Positions 59,601 through 64,000 of a DNA stretch of 64,000 nt are shown one piece after another. Within the stretch, counting starts at the first letter, position 1; every line of letters begins with the position of its first letter. The notes beneath the pieces were generated by a model. That model was not told the origin of the DNA. It ran no database searches and saw nothing but the letters and a program-made list of their open reading frames with translations. Position numbers and translations under genes: made by a program. The DNA is from Megachile rotundata (Eukaryota > Arthropoda > Insecta > Hymenoptera > Megachilidae): NCBI RefSeq assembly GCF_050947335.1, contig NC_134993.1:9982001-10046000 (forward strand). The letters run 5' to 3'.

Positions 59601-62061
59601 ACGGTAGCCCCATAGGAGACGAGTACGTCACATGGCAGAAAGTTGGTTCGAACTCGGAGCTCTCCGGGCGATATTCCACCTCTTTTATCAACAAAACTTC
59701 CTATCTACACATCGAAAACCCTGATCAAGAAGACGTCGGAGAATATCAGTGCAAAGTTAACAATGGGATCGGTAACGTTACCTCCGAGCCAATTCTATTC
59801 GTAACCAATTGTACGTACTCCCGTTGAATCAATATGGACCGCACAACGCGACCGTTCTATCCATTAAAATATATTATTGCGTTACAGTCAAACCACAAAT
59901 GATGAATACGCCGTTAACCAGGAGAGCAGCTGCGAACAAGGGCATAAACGTGCAACTGTTTTGCAAAGCACGTGGTTCACCTTTGCCACGATTCGCTTGG
60001 ACTTTCGATGGGAAAACTTTGTTACCCAACGTTACGGAACACAAGTACAGCATCACGCATACGGACGTAAGTACCCGACCGGTTCTACACGGTGTTTCGT
60101 TAGTCCTGATGTACCATGAACTTCGTCCGAAGCGTTTTCGAGAACCCGGGGTTGAATATTCGTTGACTCGAGCACTCAAGTTACCGGTATTATTGCGAAC
60201 AATGCAGCAAAGAATTTTTTCCGACTTGTAACGGTAGCGATTACAAGCACGTTATGACGAGGTACGAAAGCATCCGCTCGATGAGCGGCCATTGTGTATT
60301 GCTCGTCAAGATGGCGGCGGTGCCGTTTGTAATATTCTGCTGCAGCGTTGTCGCAAGCTCGTGCACGAATCATATCGGTGTATTCGATTGCTGTATCTTG
60401 CCGTTATAACAGCTTCGTGCTGTTGATTCTTTAGTAGAAATGACATGGGCCTTGCGAGATTAACGGTCTTGATTTTGCATGTGGACAAACAGTTACAAAA
60501 ATTGGGTAAACTACAAAGCTTGCTGCTGATCGAGTGCGTGTGTAACGAATATTCTGACTTGATTTTCACGGAAACAGATGTGCGAAGATTTATGGAACAC
60601 GCTGTATATTTATTTTATGTGGTTTGAGAAAACTGTCGGTACGTAGCTAGTCAGAAGATGCGAGTTTTTGTAGTTGGCTCACTCGCAAACGCCTGAGGTA
60701 TATTTTCGTATTTCAGTGTTCGGTAAATGGATGAAAGATAACTCTTGATTTATATTAATTATGAACTAGTTTTAATTATTAATTTATTCGTTACACTGCG
60801 AATGATGAAGTTTTACTCATCAGTTTAAGTTACGTATTTCAAATTGCGCGCGCTATGACGTGCCACCATGTTGGTACACGTGACCAATAGTGACATATGA
60901 GAAATTTCAAATCTTTTTGTTAATATACTCATTCATATATTTCGAGACACTCAACCTCTTTAAAGTTCAGTAAATCTAAAAATTTTCTTTGCTTTTACTT
61001 TTAGTAGTTCAGTATTTAAATCTTAATTATTTTCATTAGATGAATATTTGGCCAAGTAATATTTTCTGTGAAAACAGTATATTCTTTTTATTCTGCAATT
61101 TCAGATAGCAATTAAAAAGATCGACGAATTAATTTCAGCAATTAAAAAGAACGACAAATTAATTCCAGATAGCAATTCAAAACGACCAATTATTTTATTT
61201 ATTCCTCACTCACTCATAACAACTGCAACTTAAAATGCGTTTGCTTTTCAATTTTAAACATACATACGTATCAACAGCAATTAATACTGCCAATTATCTT
61301 GTTTACGCTGTTACCATAGCAACATACCGCCATATTATAACAAAGCTCTCACTTCACGAATTCATGACCTCATATCTGCCTTATAGTACAAAAATTTCAA
61401 GTACTAATAAATGGAAAATTATTTGGAGAAGTGATAGAACGTAACCATAACTTGTTTTCCCAGAAAAACACAAATATAATGTAGATACATATATGGTATA
61501 GTTACCAATTATAAGTATAAAGTTACTAATAATAAATAAATGTTACTAATAATGTTACTAATAATTGCTGTTACTAATAATAAATATAAAGACAGTGTTT
61601 TCCTACAAAATTCATATAGAATTTTCATATGATTTTCCAGCTGAGCGAATTAATATCCGAATCGTCGTTGACGATTTTCCGCGTGACGTCACACGACTAC
61701 GGCGAATACGAGTGTCGTGCAATGAACAAAATGGGACAGTCGACGGATACCATATATTTGGACGTGACATCGCCGCCGGACAAACCGACCGATCTCGAGG
61801 TTTATAACATCACTCACGACTCCGTCACCCTAATGTGGAAAAGAGGATTCGACGGAGGCTTACCGACATCTTATCAAATTCGCTGGAGGGAAGCACTCGA
61901 CTACGAGGATCGGTATCACTACCTGGACGTCTCCCCCGGAGAATATAAAACCACGATAACAGGCCTGTCACTCGGGACTTACTATGTGTTCAGTGTAAAA
62001 GCCATTAACGAGAAAGGAGACAGTGGTTTTCTGCCAGACGTTGTCAAGGTCCAAACGTTAC
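38426..62061 (+). CDS. sns/hbs: Sns/Hibris-type nephrin-family Ig adhesion receptor, partial (11 exons)
   Basis: Eleven exons join as 38426-38614, 50636-50815, 51482-51772, 53832-54131, 54451-54587, 55759-55912, 56527-56829, 57509-57784, 59520-59810, 59888-60066 and 61641-62061. All introns are GT-AG, the phases match, and the total is 2721 bases without a stop. The product has eight Ig domains with alternating YPP/FAP-type starts, followed by an FN3 domain that begins PPDKPTDLEV. This order and the motifs RSRGGNPPAQ, GNPLATLSWYKND and SSSSNPAAEMSWW are those of insect Sticks-and-stones and Hibris, the nephrin orthologues. In flies these are single-pass membrane receptors that bind Kirre/Roughest in trans during myoblast fusion, nephrocyte diaphragm assembly and eye patterning. 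The start (signal peptide, Ig1) and the end (membrane segment, cytoplasmic tail) are outside the window or unseen. I cannot decide between sns and hbs. Confidence 0.9.
38615..39954 (+). other. sns/hbs: Intron within Ig2, 5' part
   Basis: This begins a 12,021-bp phase-1 intron. A GC-richer segment lies at 39000-39440 and AT-rich sequence follows. No nested gene was recognised. Confidence 0.6.
39955..40330. repeat. CCTAACCTAACTCAACTAAAA minisatellite (TTAGG-type)
   Basis: About ten units of 30-31 bp: CTAACCTAACTCAACTAAAA followed by AGAGTATAAAAC or AAGCACAAAAC. CCTAA is the complement of the insect telomere motif. Confidence 0.88.
40331..41479 (+). other. Intronic unique sequence with GC-rich island 40340-40980
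   Basis: CpG-containing, with minus-strand frames at 40316-40498 and 40628-40945 lacking domains. AT-rich from 41200. Confidence 0.45.
41480..42330. repeat. 26-bp satellite, TTTTATTTTTAACAAAATTTCATTGC
   Basis: About thirty copies of a 26-bp unit, with the variant sites AACAAAA/ATCAAAA/AATAAAA and CATTGC/CTTTGC/CATTGG. A block of units in the order GG-GCG-TTTGC is copied (about 41690 and 41850), and so is a GGATTT block (about 42005 and 42163). Confidence 0.93.
42331..43094 (+). other. Intronic unique AT-rich sequence
   Basis: Nothing recognised beyond AT-rich sequence. The frame at 42187-42417 starts in the satellite. Confidence 0.5.
43068..43300. repeat. Two tandem copies of a CCTAACC...GGTTAGG dyad unit
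   Basis: Two copies of about 100 bp, beginning at AATACAATTTATT (about 43064 and 43167). Each contains CTAACCTAACCTTAAAAG followed by TAGGTTA words, so each carries the telomere-like motif in both orientations. Confidence 0.75.
43301..44239 (+). other. Intronic unique sequence
   Basis: AT-rich, with a GC-richer stretch at 43550-43980. No gene was recognised. Confidence 0.45.
44240..44930. repeat. 151-bp TTAGG-bearing satellite, about five copies
   Basis: The GGTTAGG anchor (AAGGTTAGG or GAGGTTAGG) starts at 44252, 44403, 44554, 44705 and 44856, exactly 151 bp apart. Each unit also has AATTTATTATTAGGTAAAAT and ATAACTGAAATTTGTTCTTA. Confidence 0.93.
44931..45904 (+). other. Intronic unique AT-rich sequence
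   Basis: The AT-rich open frame at 44955-45221 is not gene-like. Nothing else was recognised. Confidence 0.5.
45905..46650. repeat. 317-bp tandem duplication
   Basis: The segment containing AAAGAAGTATTGCACAAG, then GATCTTCATAATTTTTTAAT and ending in AAATTTCCCGCGTCCTAAC is present twice, with a diverged third start. The GATCTTCATAA anchor falls at 46230 and 46547. Confidence 0.85.
46651..48369 (+). other. Intronic unique sequence
   Basis: GC-richer stretches at 46760-47110 and 47960-48190, AT-rich elsewhere. The minus-strand frame at 46757-47110 has no recognised domain. Confidence 0.45.
48370..48905. repeat. ACAAATTT octamer array and a preceding TTTAAATATTTAGATTTCC repeat
   Basis: Units of about 55-70 bp (TTTCCAAATTTGCAAATTTG followed by ATAGTATTTAAATATTTAG) grade into ACAAATTT octamers at 48805-48890. 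Confidence 0.9.
48906..49313 (+). other. Intronic unique sequence
   Basis: No feature recognised. Confidence 0.5.
49314..50109. repeat. Dispersed repeat DR1, copy b
   Basis: Second copy of the block at 4213-4988, in the same orientation and inside the Ig2 intron. Outside the 5' 80 bases only scattered substitutions separate the two (for example TTGGGGC to TTGAGGC and GACTTCGG to GACATCGG). The low divergence suggests recent movement or gene conversion. Confidence 0.85.
50277..50530. repeat. AAAATCCT/ACGTCCTC octamer array
   Basis: Octamer steps such as AAAATCCT, ACGTCCTC, AAAGTTTT and ACATTCTC, in 32-56 bp blocks copied two to three times. It ends about 100 bases before the exon at 50636. 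Confidence 0.8.
50636..50815 (+). CDS. sns/hbs: Nephrin-like receptor exon: second half of Ig2
   Basis: The acceptor TTTCAG ends at 50635 and the donor GTAAGC starts at 50816. The first two bases complete a GAT codon with the last G of the previous exon, and it leaves in phase 1. Residues 64-123 contain a lysine-rich loop (KASENKKELLK), the E strand SITIIPTADD and the F strand DYTCEA with Cys101, which should pair with Cys29. It ends in the G strand RATIKLSVF. In a genome-wide exon prediction this half domain could easily be missed because of the 12-kb repeat-filled intron before it. Confidence 0.88.
50816..51481 (+). other. sns/hbs: Intron between Ig2 and Ig3
   Basis: 666 bp, AT-rich, with an AAACTTATAATAAATT short repeat near 51064. 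Nothing else was recognised. Confidence 0.6.
51482..51772 (+). CDS. sns/hbs: Nephrin-like receptor exon: Ig3
   Basis: The acceptor is AATTTCCAG and the donor GTGAGT is at 51773; phase 1 in and out, so the exon is a whole symmetric Ig module. Residues 124-220 start YPPGMPYIEGY and contain Cys150, Trp163 and Cys200 (AQYRCEVSN). The segment ELTCRSRGGNPPAQIVWY is the most strongly Sns/Hibris-like stretch in the window. I-set/C2-type Ig domains of this kind mediate trans binding and receptor rod formation in the family. Confidence 0.93.
51773..53831 (+). other. sns/hbs: Intron between Ig3 and Ig4 with degenerate repeats
   Basis: 2,059 bp. From about 52030 to 53740 the words AAATTGCAATATATTAAGAG, ATCATTGAAAATTGC and GTCATATATCAAAATC recur irregularly. 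One unit of about 123 bp (TTCCTATAGTTTCTAATATT to AAAATAGCATG) is cleanly tandem at 52265-52620, in three copies. It looks like an old, decayed satellite. Confidence 0.7.
53832..54131 (+). CDS. sns/hbs: Nephrin-like receptor exon: Ig4
   Basis: The acceptor ATCGTTTGCAG ends at 53831 and the donor GTGAGT starts at 54132; it is a phase 1-1 module. Residues 221-320 start FAPSGVMITGPTEA and hold Cys244, Trp257 (ADIKWTVDG) and Cys300 (IVVICDASN). It carries several N-glycosylation sequons (NAS, NVT, NRT). The GPTEA and LTENVV segments agree with the fly Sns fourth Ig. The sequence right after the donor resembles the one after the Ig6 donor (see findings). Confidence 0.92.
54132..54450 (+). other. 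sns/hbs: Intron between Ig4 and Ig5
   Basis: 319 bp with no internal repeat. The first 16 bases resemble those of the intron at 56830. Confidence 0.7.
54451..54587 (+). CDS. sns/hbs: Nephrin-like receptor exon: first half of Ig5
   Basis: The acceptor is TTTTGCCAG and the donor GTTAGC is at 54588, a weaker than usual donor. The exon enters in phase 1 and leaves in phase 0. Residues 321-366 read YPPSKLTITGYEEGT and include Cys347 and Trp360 in GNPLATLSWYKND. The exon is short, so a simple open-frame search does not show it. It was found because the frame and phase between Ig4 and Ig6 require it and the residues fit the domain. Confidence 0.9.
54588..55758 (+). other. sns/hbs: Intron within Ig5 with ATACTCATACTTG repeats
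   Basis: 1,171 bp, phase 0. A repeat with TACTTGTTGTATGACAATAT, TATACACATGTGTTATGAC and TTTTATATAAAAATATATAC words at 55250-55640 is duplicated with a spacing of about 120 bp (55301 and 55434). Confidence 0.75.
55759..55912 (+). CDS. sns/hbs: Nephrin-like receptor exon: second half of Ig5
   Basis: The acceptor TCTGTTTTAG ends at 55758 and the donor GTAAGA starts at 55913; phase 0 in, phase 1 out. Residues 367-417 hold the E strand SSELTILVNASDNNA, the F strand RIRCEASNSATEIPL with Cys397, and the G strand. ASNSATEIPL is shared with fly Sns as I remember it. One sequon (NAS) is visible. The Ig5 split by a phase-0 intron is repeated in Ig9, suggesting an old intron position within the fold. 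Confidence 0.9.
55913..56526 (+). other. sns/hbs: Intron between Ig5 and Ig6
   Basis: 614 bp. It contains dispersed repeat DR3 copy a and a strong pyrimidine tract before the acceptor. Confidence 0.7.
56165..56335. repeat. Dispersed repeat DR3, copy a
   Basis: The segment from CCATAGCAAC through ACCGCCATATT, CACGAATTCATGA and ATCTGCCTTATAGTACA to GAGAAGTGAT-type sequence recurs at about 61305-61455 in the same orientation, roughly 85-90 percent identical by eye. Confidence 0.8.
56527..56829 (+). CDS. sns/hbs: Nephrin-like receptor exon: Ig6
   Basis: The acceptor is TTCACCCCCAG, with a strong pyrimidine tract, and the donor GTGAGT is at 56830; phase 1-1. Residues 418-518 begin FPPEKVKITREP and contain Cys442, paired tryptophans in AEMSWWRGG (Trp455 is the core one) and Cys498 in EVYTCQARNN. 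There is one sequon, NGT. The double Trp and the KPGLHGG loop are family features of the sixth Ig in Sns/Hibris. The frame stays open past the donor for 34 codons (see findings). Confidence 0.92.
56830..57508 (+). other. sns/hbs: Intron between Ig6 and Ig7
   Basis: 679 bp. The frame stays open for 34 codons past the donor and meets AATAAA words near 56907. The tRNA-like sequence lies at 56979-57060. Confidence 0.65.
56979..57060 (+). ncRNA. tRNA-Ser-like sequence (pseudogene or SINE head) with T-run
   Basis: GTGGTCTAACTGCTGAGAC resembles the D-arm of serine tRNAs; a 4-bp D stem GTCT/AGAC (56986-56989 with 56998-57001) can form. TTGAAATC follows as in a tRNA-Ser(UGA) anticodon loop. GGGGTTCAAATCC at 57025-57037 matches the Pol III B-box. 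Ends AATTG and CAATT can pair (56979-56983 with 57046-57050). A T10 run at 57051-57060 (one A early) would terminate Pol III. The anticodon stem does not pair and the long serine variable arm is missing, so it is unlikely to be a working tRNA. Confidence 0.4.
57509..57784 (+). CDS. sns/hbs: Nephrin-like receptor exon: Ig7 lacking the first core cysteine
   Basis: The acceptor ATTTACAG ends at 57508 and the donor GTAAGT starts at 57785; phase 1-1. Residues 519-610 start YKPIFFPIVP. The B-strand position that is Cys in the neighbouring domains (six residues before the NP turn) is Ser542, in FVISVSARGNP. Trp556 and the F-strand Cys592 (DAGTYICEAINEEG) are present. The core disulfide therefore cannot form in the usual way. 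Two sequons, NIT and NLT, are visible. From memory the same domain of fly Sns also lacks this cysteine, so this is probably an old property and not a mutation. Confidence 0.9.
57785..59519 (+). other. sns/hbs: Intron between Ig7 and Ig8
   Basis: 1,735 bp, AT-rich at first and then almost filled by the array at 58085-59275. A short unique part precedes the acceptor. Confidence 0.7.
58085..59275. repeat. AAATTCCC/CAAATTCC array
   Basis: 8- and 9-bp steps. Blocks of about 100 bp around TTTTCTAGATCCTTAAATTT are copied at about 58437, 58657 and 58744. It later passes into CAAATCCCCAATTTCC and GAACCCCCAATTCCT words. Confidence 0.88.
59520..59810 (+). CDS. sns/hbs: Nephrin-like receptor exon: Ig8
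   Basis: The acceptor TTCGTCTTTCAG ends at 59519 and the donor GTACGT starts at 59811; phase 1-1. Residues 611-707 contain Cys635 (AKLFCEVDGSP), Trp649 (YVTWQKVGSN) and Cys688 (GEYQCKVNNGIG), with sequons NKT and NVT. TSYLHIENPDQEDVGEYQC is a clear I-set E-F strand pattern. It is followed by the shortest intron of the gene, 77 bp. Confidence 0.92.
59811..59887 (+). other. sns/hbs: 77-bp intron between Ig8 and Ig9
   Basis: The shortest intron of the gene, with donor GTACGT and acceptor GCGTTACAG. Confidence 0.85.
59888..60066 (+). CDS. sns/hbs: Nephrin-like receptor exon: first half of Ig9
   Basis: The acceptor TTGCGTTACAG ends at 59887 and the donor GTAAGT starts at 60067; phase 1 in, phase 0 out. 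Residues 708-767 include Cys733 (VQLFCKARGSP) and Trp745 (FAWTFDG), with sequon NVT. The second half of the domain follows after a 1.57-kb intron that contains a dispersed repeat beginning within about 90 bases of this donor. Confidence 0.9.
60134..60893. repeat. Dispersed repeat DR2, copy b
   Basis: Second copy of the block at 23030-23762, in the same orientation. Weak similarity may start at TTTTCGAG (60136) and strong similarity starts at CGTTGACTCGAG (60160). It ends at ACACGTGACCAATAGTG. It begins less than 100 bases after the donor at 60067. Confidence 0.85.
61300..61455. repeat. Dispersed repeat DR3, copy b
   Basis: Counterpart of 56165-56335, in the intron just before the FN3 exon. 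Confidence 0.8.
61641..62061 (+). CDS. sns/hbs: Nephrin-like receptor exon: second half of Ig9 plus fibronectin type III domain
   Basis: The acceptor is TGATTTTCCAG and the donor GTAAGT is at 62062; phase 0 in, phase 1 out. Residues 768-810 finish Ig9 (SLTIFRVTSHDYGEYECRAMN, Cys792). Residues 812-907 form a fibronectin type III domain: PPDKPTDLEVYNITHDSVTLMW, the FDGGLPTSYQIRW B-C region, and LSLGTYYVFSVKAIN, the usual L-x-x-x-T-x-Y F strand. In Sns/Hibris/nephrin this FN3 is the last extracellular domain before the membrane, so the membrane and cytoplasmic exons should follow beyond 64000. Confidence 0.93.
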
Positions 62062-62269
62062 GTAAGTCCTGCGAATTATTTCTTTGAGACGGTTCTAACG
62101 ATGCTGTGTGCTACTAGCTTTTAAATTGAGTCATCATTTTATTTAGCTGCTATTAGGACATTTTTGAGTAATTAGAGTATAGTTTGAATTTACTAACCAT
62201 TTAATATGGGTATGACCAAGTATATTGGATGTTGATATATTAGGAGATGCGTTTTATTATAACTTTTCA
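62062..62269 (+). other. sns/hbs: Start of intron after the FN3 exon
   Basis: AT-rich unique sequence after donor GTAAGT. Confidence 0.6.
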
Positions 62270-63745
62270 AATTTCGAGATTCAAAATTTACAATTCTGTA
62301 AAATGTCAAGTTTCTTAATTTCCAACCCCATAAATTCCCAGATTCAAAAATTGACAATTCTGTAAAATGTTAAGTTTCTTAATTTCCAACCCCATAAATT
62401 CCCAGATTCTTAAATTCCCAAATCTCTAAGTTCCAAGATTTCGAAAATGTCAAATTACTAAATCCACAAATCCCTAAATTCTTAAATCCCTAAATCCCCA
62501 AATTCCCAACTTTCCACATCCATAAATCCCCAAATCCCTAAAATACCAAATTCCACGCTCCCAAAATCCCTAAATCCCCAAATTCCCAATTTTCCACATC
62601 CATAAATCCCCAAATCCCTAAAATACCAAATTCCACGCTCCCCAAATCCCTAAAATACCAAATTCCACGCTCCCAAAATCCCTAAATCCCCAAATTCCCA
62701 ACTTTCCACATCCATAAATCCGCAAATCCCTAAAATTCCAAATTCCACACTCCCAAAATCCCTAAATCCCCAAATTCCCAACTTTCCACATCCATAAATC
62801 CCCAAATCCCTAAAATACCAAATTCCACGCTCCCAAAATCCCTAAATCCCCAAATTCCCAACTTTCCATATCCATAAATCCACAAATCCCTAAAATACCA
62901 AATTCCACGCTCCCAAAATCCCTAAATCCCCAAATTCCCAACTTTCCACATCCATAAATCCCCAAATCCCTAAAATACCAAATTCCACGCTCCCAAAATC
63001 CCTAAATCCCCAAATTCCCAACTTTCCACATCCATAAATCCGCAAATCCCTAAAATTCCAAATTCCACACTCCCAAAATCCCTAAATCCCCAAATTCCCA
63101 ACTTTCCACATCCATAAATCCCCAAATCCCTAAAATACCAAATTCCACGCTCCCAAAATCCCTAAATCCCCAAATTCCCAACTTTCCATATCCATAAATC
63201 CACAAATCCCTAAAATACCAAATTCCACGCTCCCAAAATCCCTAAATCCCCAAATTCCCAACTTTCCACATCCATAAATCCCCAAATCCCTAAAATACCA
63301 AATTCCACGCTCCCAAAATCCCTAAATCCCCAAATTCCCAACTTTCCACATCCATAAATCCGCAAATCCCTAAAATTCCAAATTCCACACTCCCAAAATC
63401 CCTAAATCCCCAAATTCCCAACTTTCCACATCCATACATTTCCAAATCCCTAAAATACCAAATTCCACGCTCCCAAAATCCCTAAATCCCCAAATTCCCA
63501 ATTTTCCACATCCATAAATTTCCAAATCCCTAAAATTCCAAATTCCACGCTCCCAAAATCCCCAAATTCCCATCTTTCCACATCCATAAATCCCCAAATC
63601 CCTAAAATACCAAATTCCACGCTCCCAAAATCCTTAAATCCCCAAATTCCCAACTTTCCATATCCATAAATTTCCAAATCCCTAAAATACCAAATTCCAC
63701 AATTCTAAAATCCCTAAATCCCCAAATTCCCAAATTTCCATCTAC
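62270..63745. repeat. 80-bp satellite (ten octamers) with 320-bp higher-order repeat
   Basis: The CATAAATC anchor falls at 62713 and then every 80 bp to 63433 and on to about 63513. The unit divides exactly into ten octamers such as CCATAAAT, CCCCAAAT, CCCTAAAA, TACCAAAT and TCCACGCT. Variant CGCAAATCCC occurs at 62721, 63041 and 63361, and CACAAATCCC at 62881 and 63201. Both therefore recur every 320 bp, a four-unit higher-order repeat. The first 250 bases hold simpler related sequence, with one 56-bp duplication near 62280-62400. Confidence 0.95.
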
Positions 63746-64000
63746 ATTTTTTAACTTTTTAATTTCTTTTAATGGCGTTCAATAGCGCGCCACCTGGCGG
63801 ATCATTTGCGAACTACAAATTGGCGGGAAAACACTTGGTCACACCATATTTACAGTAAATCCTAGTTATTTTAAGTATTTCACTAGATGTTATTCATTCA
63901 ATTAACGTCATCCATGATTATTAAAAATTATTCAACAGTCAAAGTATATTCATAACAAATTAAATAATTTATTCACTAAAGAATAACCATATTAGATCGA
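63746..64000 (+). other. Unique sequence at right edge
   Basis: Contains GCGCGCCACCTGGCGG near 63785, then AT-rich sequence. No further exon of the receptor was seen before the window ends. Confidence 0.5.

Larger units (their letters stand above)
60067..61640 (+). other. sns/hbs: Intron within Ig9
   Basis: 1,574 bp, phase 0. It contains DR2 copy b, a duplicated GCAATTAAAAAGA(T/A)CGAC word near 61106-61155 and DR3 copy b. Confidence 0.75.

Overview
The window is AT-rich eukaryotic DNA, most likely from an insect and plausibly a hymenopteran. The reasons are GT-AG introns, coding exons that match an arthropod nephrin-type adhesion protein, many interspersed copies of the TTAGG insect telomere motif, and AT-rich introns with scattered GC-richer islands. 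There is no operon structure and no bacterial or viral gene. The species cannot be named from the sequence.

One gene is supported: the middle of a Sticks-and-stones/Hibris (nephrin family) immunoglobulin-superfamily receptor on the + strand. Eleven exons between 38426 and 62061 join in a single open frame of 2721 bases, about 907 residues. They encode eight Ig domains (Ig2 to Ig9 if it follows the fly Sns layout) and the fibronectin type III domain. The junctions are GT-AG and their phases agree throughout. Signal peptide, Ig1, transmembrane segment and cytoplasmic tail were not seen. They should lie outside the window, so positions 1-38425 are probably the inside of a very long upstream intron, or upstream flank.

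Layout: 1-38425 is non-coding. It alternates unique AT-rich stretches and CpG-containing islands with more than fifteen tandem arrays, and carries one copy each of three dispersed repeats. 38426-62061 holds the exons with introns of 77 bp to 12 kb; these contain further arrays and the second copies of those repeats. 62062-64000 is the next intron, mostly an 80-bp satellite with a 320-bp higher-order period.

The most unusual property is the tandem repeats. Around seventeen arrays with different consensus sequences share an 8-bp module, usually two alternating octamers giving a 16-bp unit, and the terminal satellite is exactly ten octamers long. Separate satellites with strict periods of 149 bp, 151 bp, 11 bp and 30 bp, the last placing a TGCGCA palindrome every 15 bp, lie among them. 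Most long open frames outside the exons are artefacts of these arrays.
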